Shown: positions 63,606-64,000 of the stretch, one piece after another
Position numbering within the stretch: position 1 is the stretch's first letter
How the letters are laid out: the number at the start of each line of letters is the position of its first letter
Source of the DNA: Primorskyibacter flagellatus
Lineage (GTDB): Bacteria > Pseudomonadota > Alphaproteobacteria > Rhodobacterales > Rhodobacteraceae
DNA length: 64,000 nt
Assembly (NCBI RefSeq): GCF_014638275.1
Contig: NZ_BMFJ01000001.1
Coordinates: forward strand, 1,042,338-1,106,337
Reading direction: 5' to 3'
The notes under the pieces: model-generated
The model's input: only the letters and a program-made list of their open reading frames with translations
The model's database searches: none
What the model was told of the DNA's origin: nothing
Position numbers and translations under genes: made by a program

Positions 63606-64000
63606 CGGCGGTGATTTCGTCGATGACCTTGACCCAGAGTTCTGGCGGCTGCGCGCCGGGCACCGCGTGGCGGCTTGCGACGACAAAGGTCGGCACGGCG
63701 TTGACGCCCATCTTGCGGGAATGGGCATCGCGGTCGCGGATCATCTCCTCATCCGCATCAGAGGCGAGCAGGCGGCGTACGGTGGCGGCGTCCATGCCGA
63801 TCCCGTCCGCCAGATCCGCCAGAACCTCCCGGTCGCCGATGTCGCGGCCATCCACGAAATTGGCGCGGAACAGCGCGTCGACCATGGCGTTCTGGCAGCC
63901 TTCGATCCCCGCCCAGTGGATCAGCCGGTGCGCGTCCAGCGTGTTCGGCGTGCGGGAGATTGCGTTGAGATTGGCCTCGACCCCGATATCCTCGAAATGC
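63598..64000 (-). CDS. DsbA-family oxidoreductase (FrnE-like), N-terminus outside window
   Basis: 133 residues are visible; the N-terminus with its active-site CxxC or SxxC is missing. The NTLDAHRLIHWAGIEGCQNAMVDALFRANF and GVNAVPTFVV segments fit FrnE/DsbA-like 2-hydroxychromene-isomerase-related proteins. The C-terminal end EITAGE overlaps the GNAT start. Confidence 0.85.
   Translation of the reverse strand, partial: HFEDIGVEANLNAISRTPNTLDAHRLIHWAGIEGCQNAMVDALFRANFVDGRDIGDREVLADLADGIGMDAATVRRLLASDADEEMIRDRDAHSRKMGVNAVPTFVVASRHAVPGAQPPELWVKVIDEITAGE

Overview
The window is a GC-rich, tightly packed chromosomal segment from an alphaproteobacterium, most likely a Rhodobacteraceae (Roseobacter group) member. 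The reasons are a circularly permuted two-piece tmRNA gene, an IscR lacking the usual cysteine triad, Irr/ICE-like and Iron-Rhodo-box-like operators, DUF4167/DUF4169 genes, a zinc-independent type HemB, and VPLPA-CTERM proteins. I see no insertion sequence, prophage, CRISPR array, rRNA or tRNA. All calls come from reading the sequence and its translations; no database search was run.

Layout. 1-8.6 kb: a YSC84-type lipoprotein (cut by the window edge), hemB, a small membrane protein, mfd, an enolase-superfamily enzyme and a Baeyer-Villiger-type flavin monooxygenase. 8.6-12.5 kb: a TPR protein, an HD hydrolase, a small conserved protein, a VPLPA-CTERM exported protein and an alpha/beta hydrolase. 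12.5-21.5 kb: the iscR-suf operon for Fe-S assembly (iscR, a NifS-like desulfurase, sufB, sufC, sufD, sufS) with five non-suf genes inside it, driven from a divergent promoter that carries two iron-type operators. 21.5-26.5 kb: a TetR/thioesterase pair with its operator, then a hybrid kinase and periplasmic partner next to a LuxR-type response regulator. 26.6-35.8 kb: a chemotaxis locus of two convergent units, mcp-cheB-cheD on plus and STAS-cheY-cheA-cheW-cheR-cheY-unknown on minus. 35.9-38.2 kb: a three-gene folate/corrinoid methyl-transfer operon.

38.4-47.5 kb: a sulfotransferase-like gene, a Ppx/GppA phosphatase, a second VPLPA-CTERM protein, a dienelactone hydrolase, rlmE, a Crp/Fnr regulator with a long leader, prfA-prmC and a DUF4167 gene. 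47.5-53.6 kb: RHH and DUF4169 genes, a third VPLPA-CTERM-like protein, fumC, a TetR, a PmtA-like methyltransferase, sspB and chrA. 53.7-56.6 kb: a NIPSNAP/ArsR divergent pair, the ssrA (tmRNA) gene, and a hydrolase-TetR operon behind a perfect palindrome. 56.6-64 kb: tyrS, anmK, a YitT protein, a DJ-1/PfpI protein, icd, a Bcr/CflA transporter, a GNAT and a DsbA-like protein (cut by the window edge).

The strongest points for follow-up are the iscR-suf promoter, where a TGA-N9-TCA palindrome overlaps the -35 and a TTAGAA-N3-TTCTAA palindrome overlaps the -10; the permuted ssrA gene, which reads as false ORFs; a dispersed intergenic hairpin-plus-tail repeat; three scattered VPLPA-CTERM cargo genes with structured leaders and no sorting enzyme in the window; and the receiver-less CheB locus with an unassigned last gene. 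I did not find a wholly new defence or mobile system.
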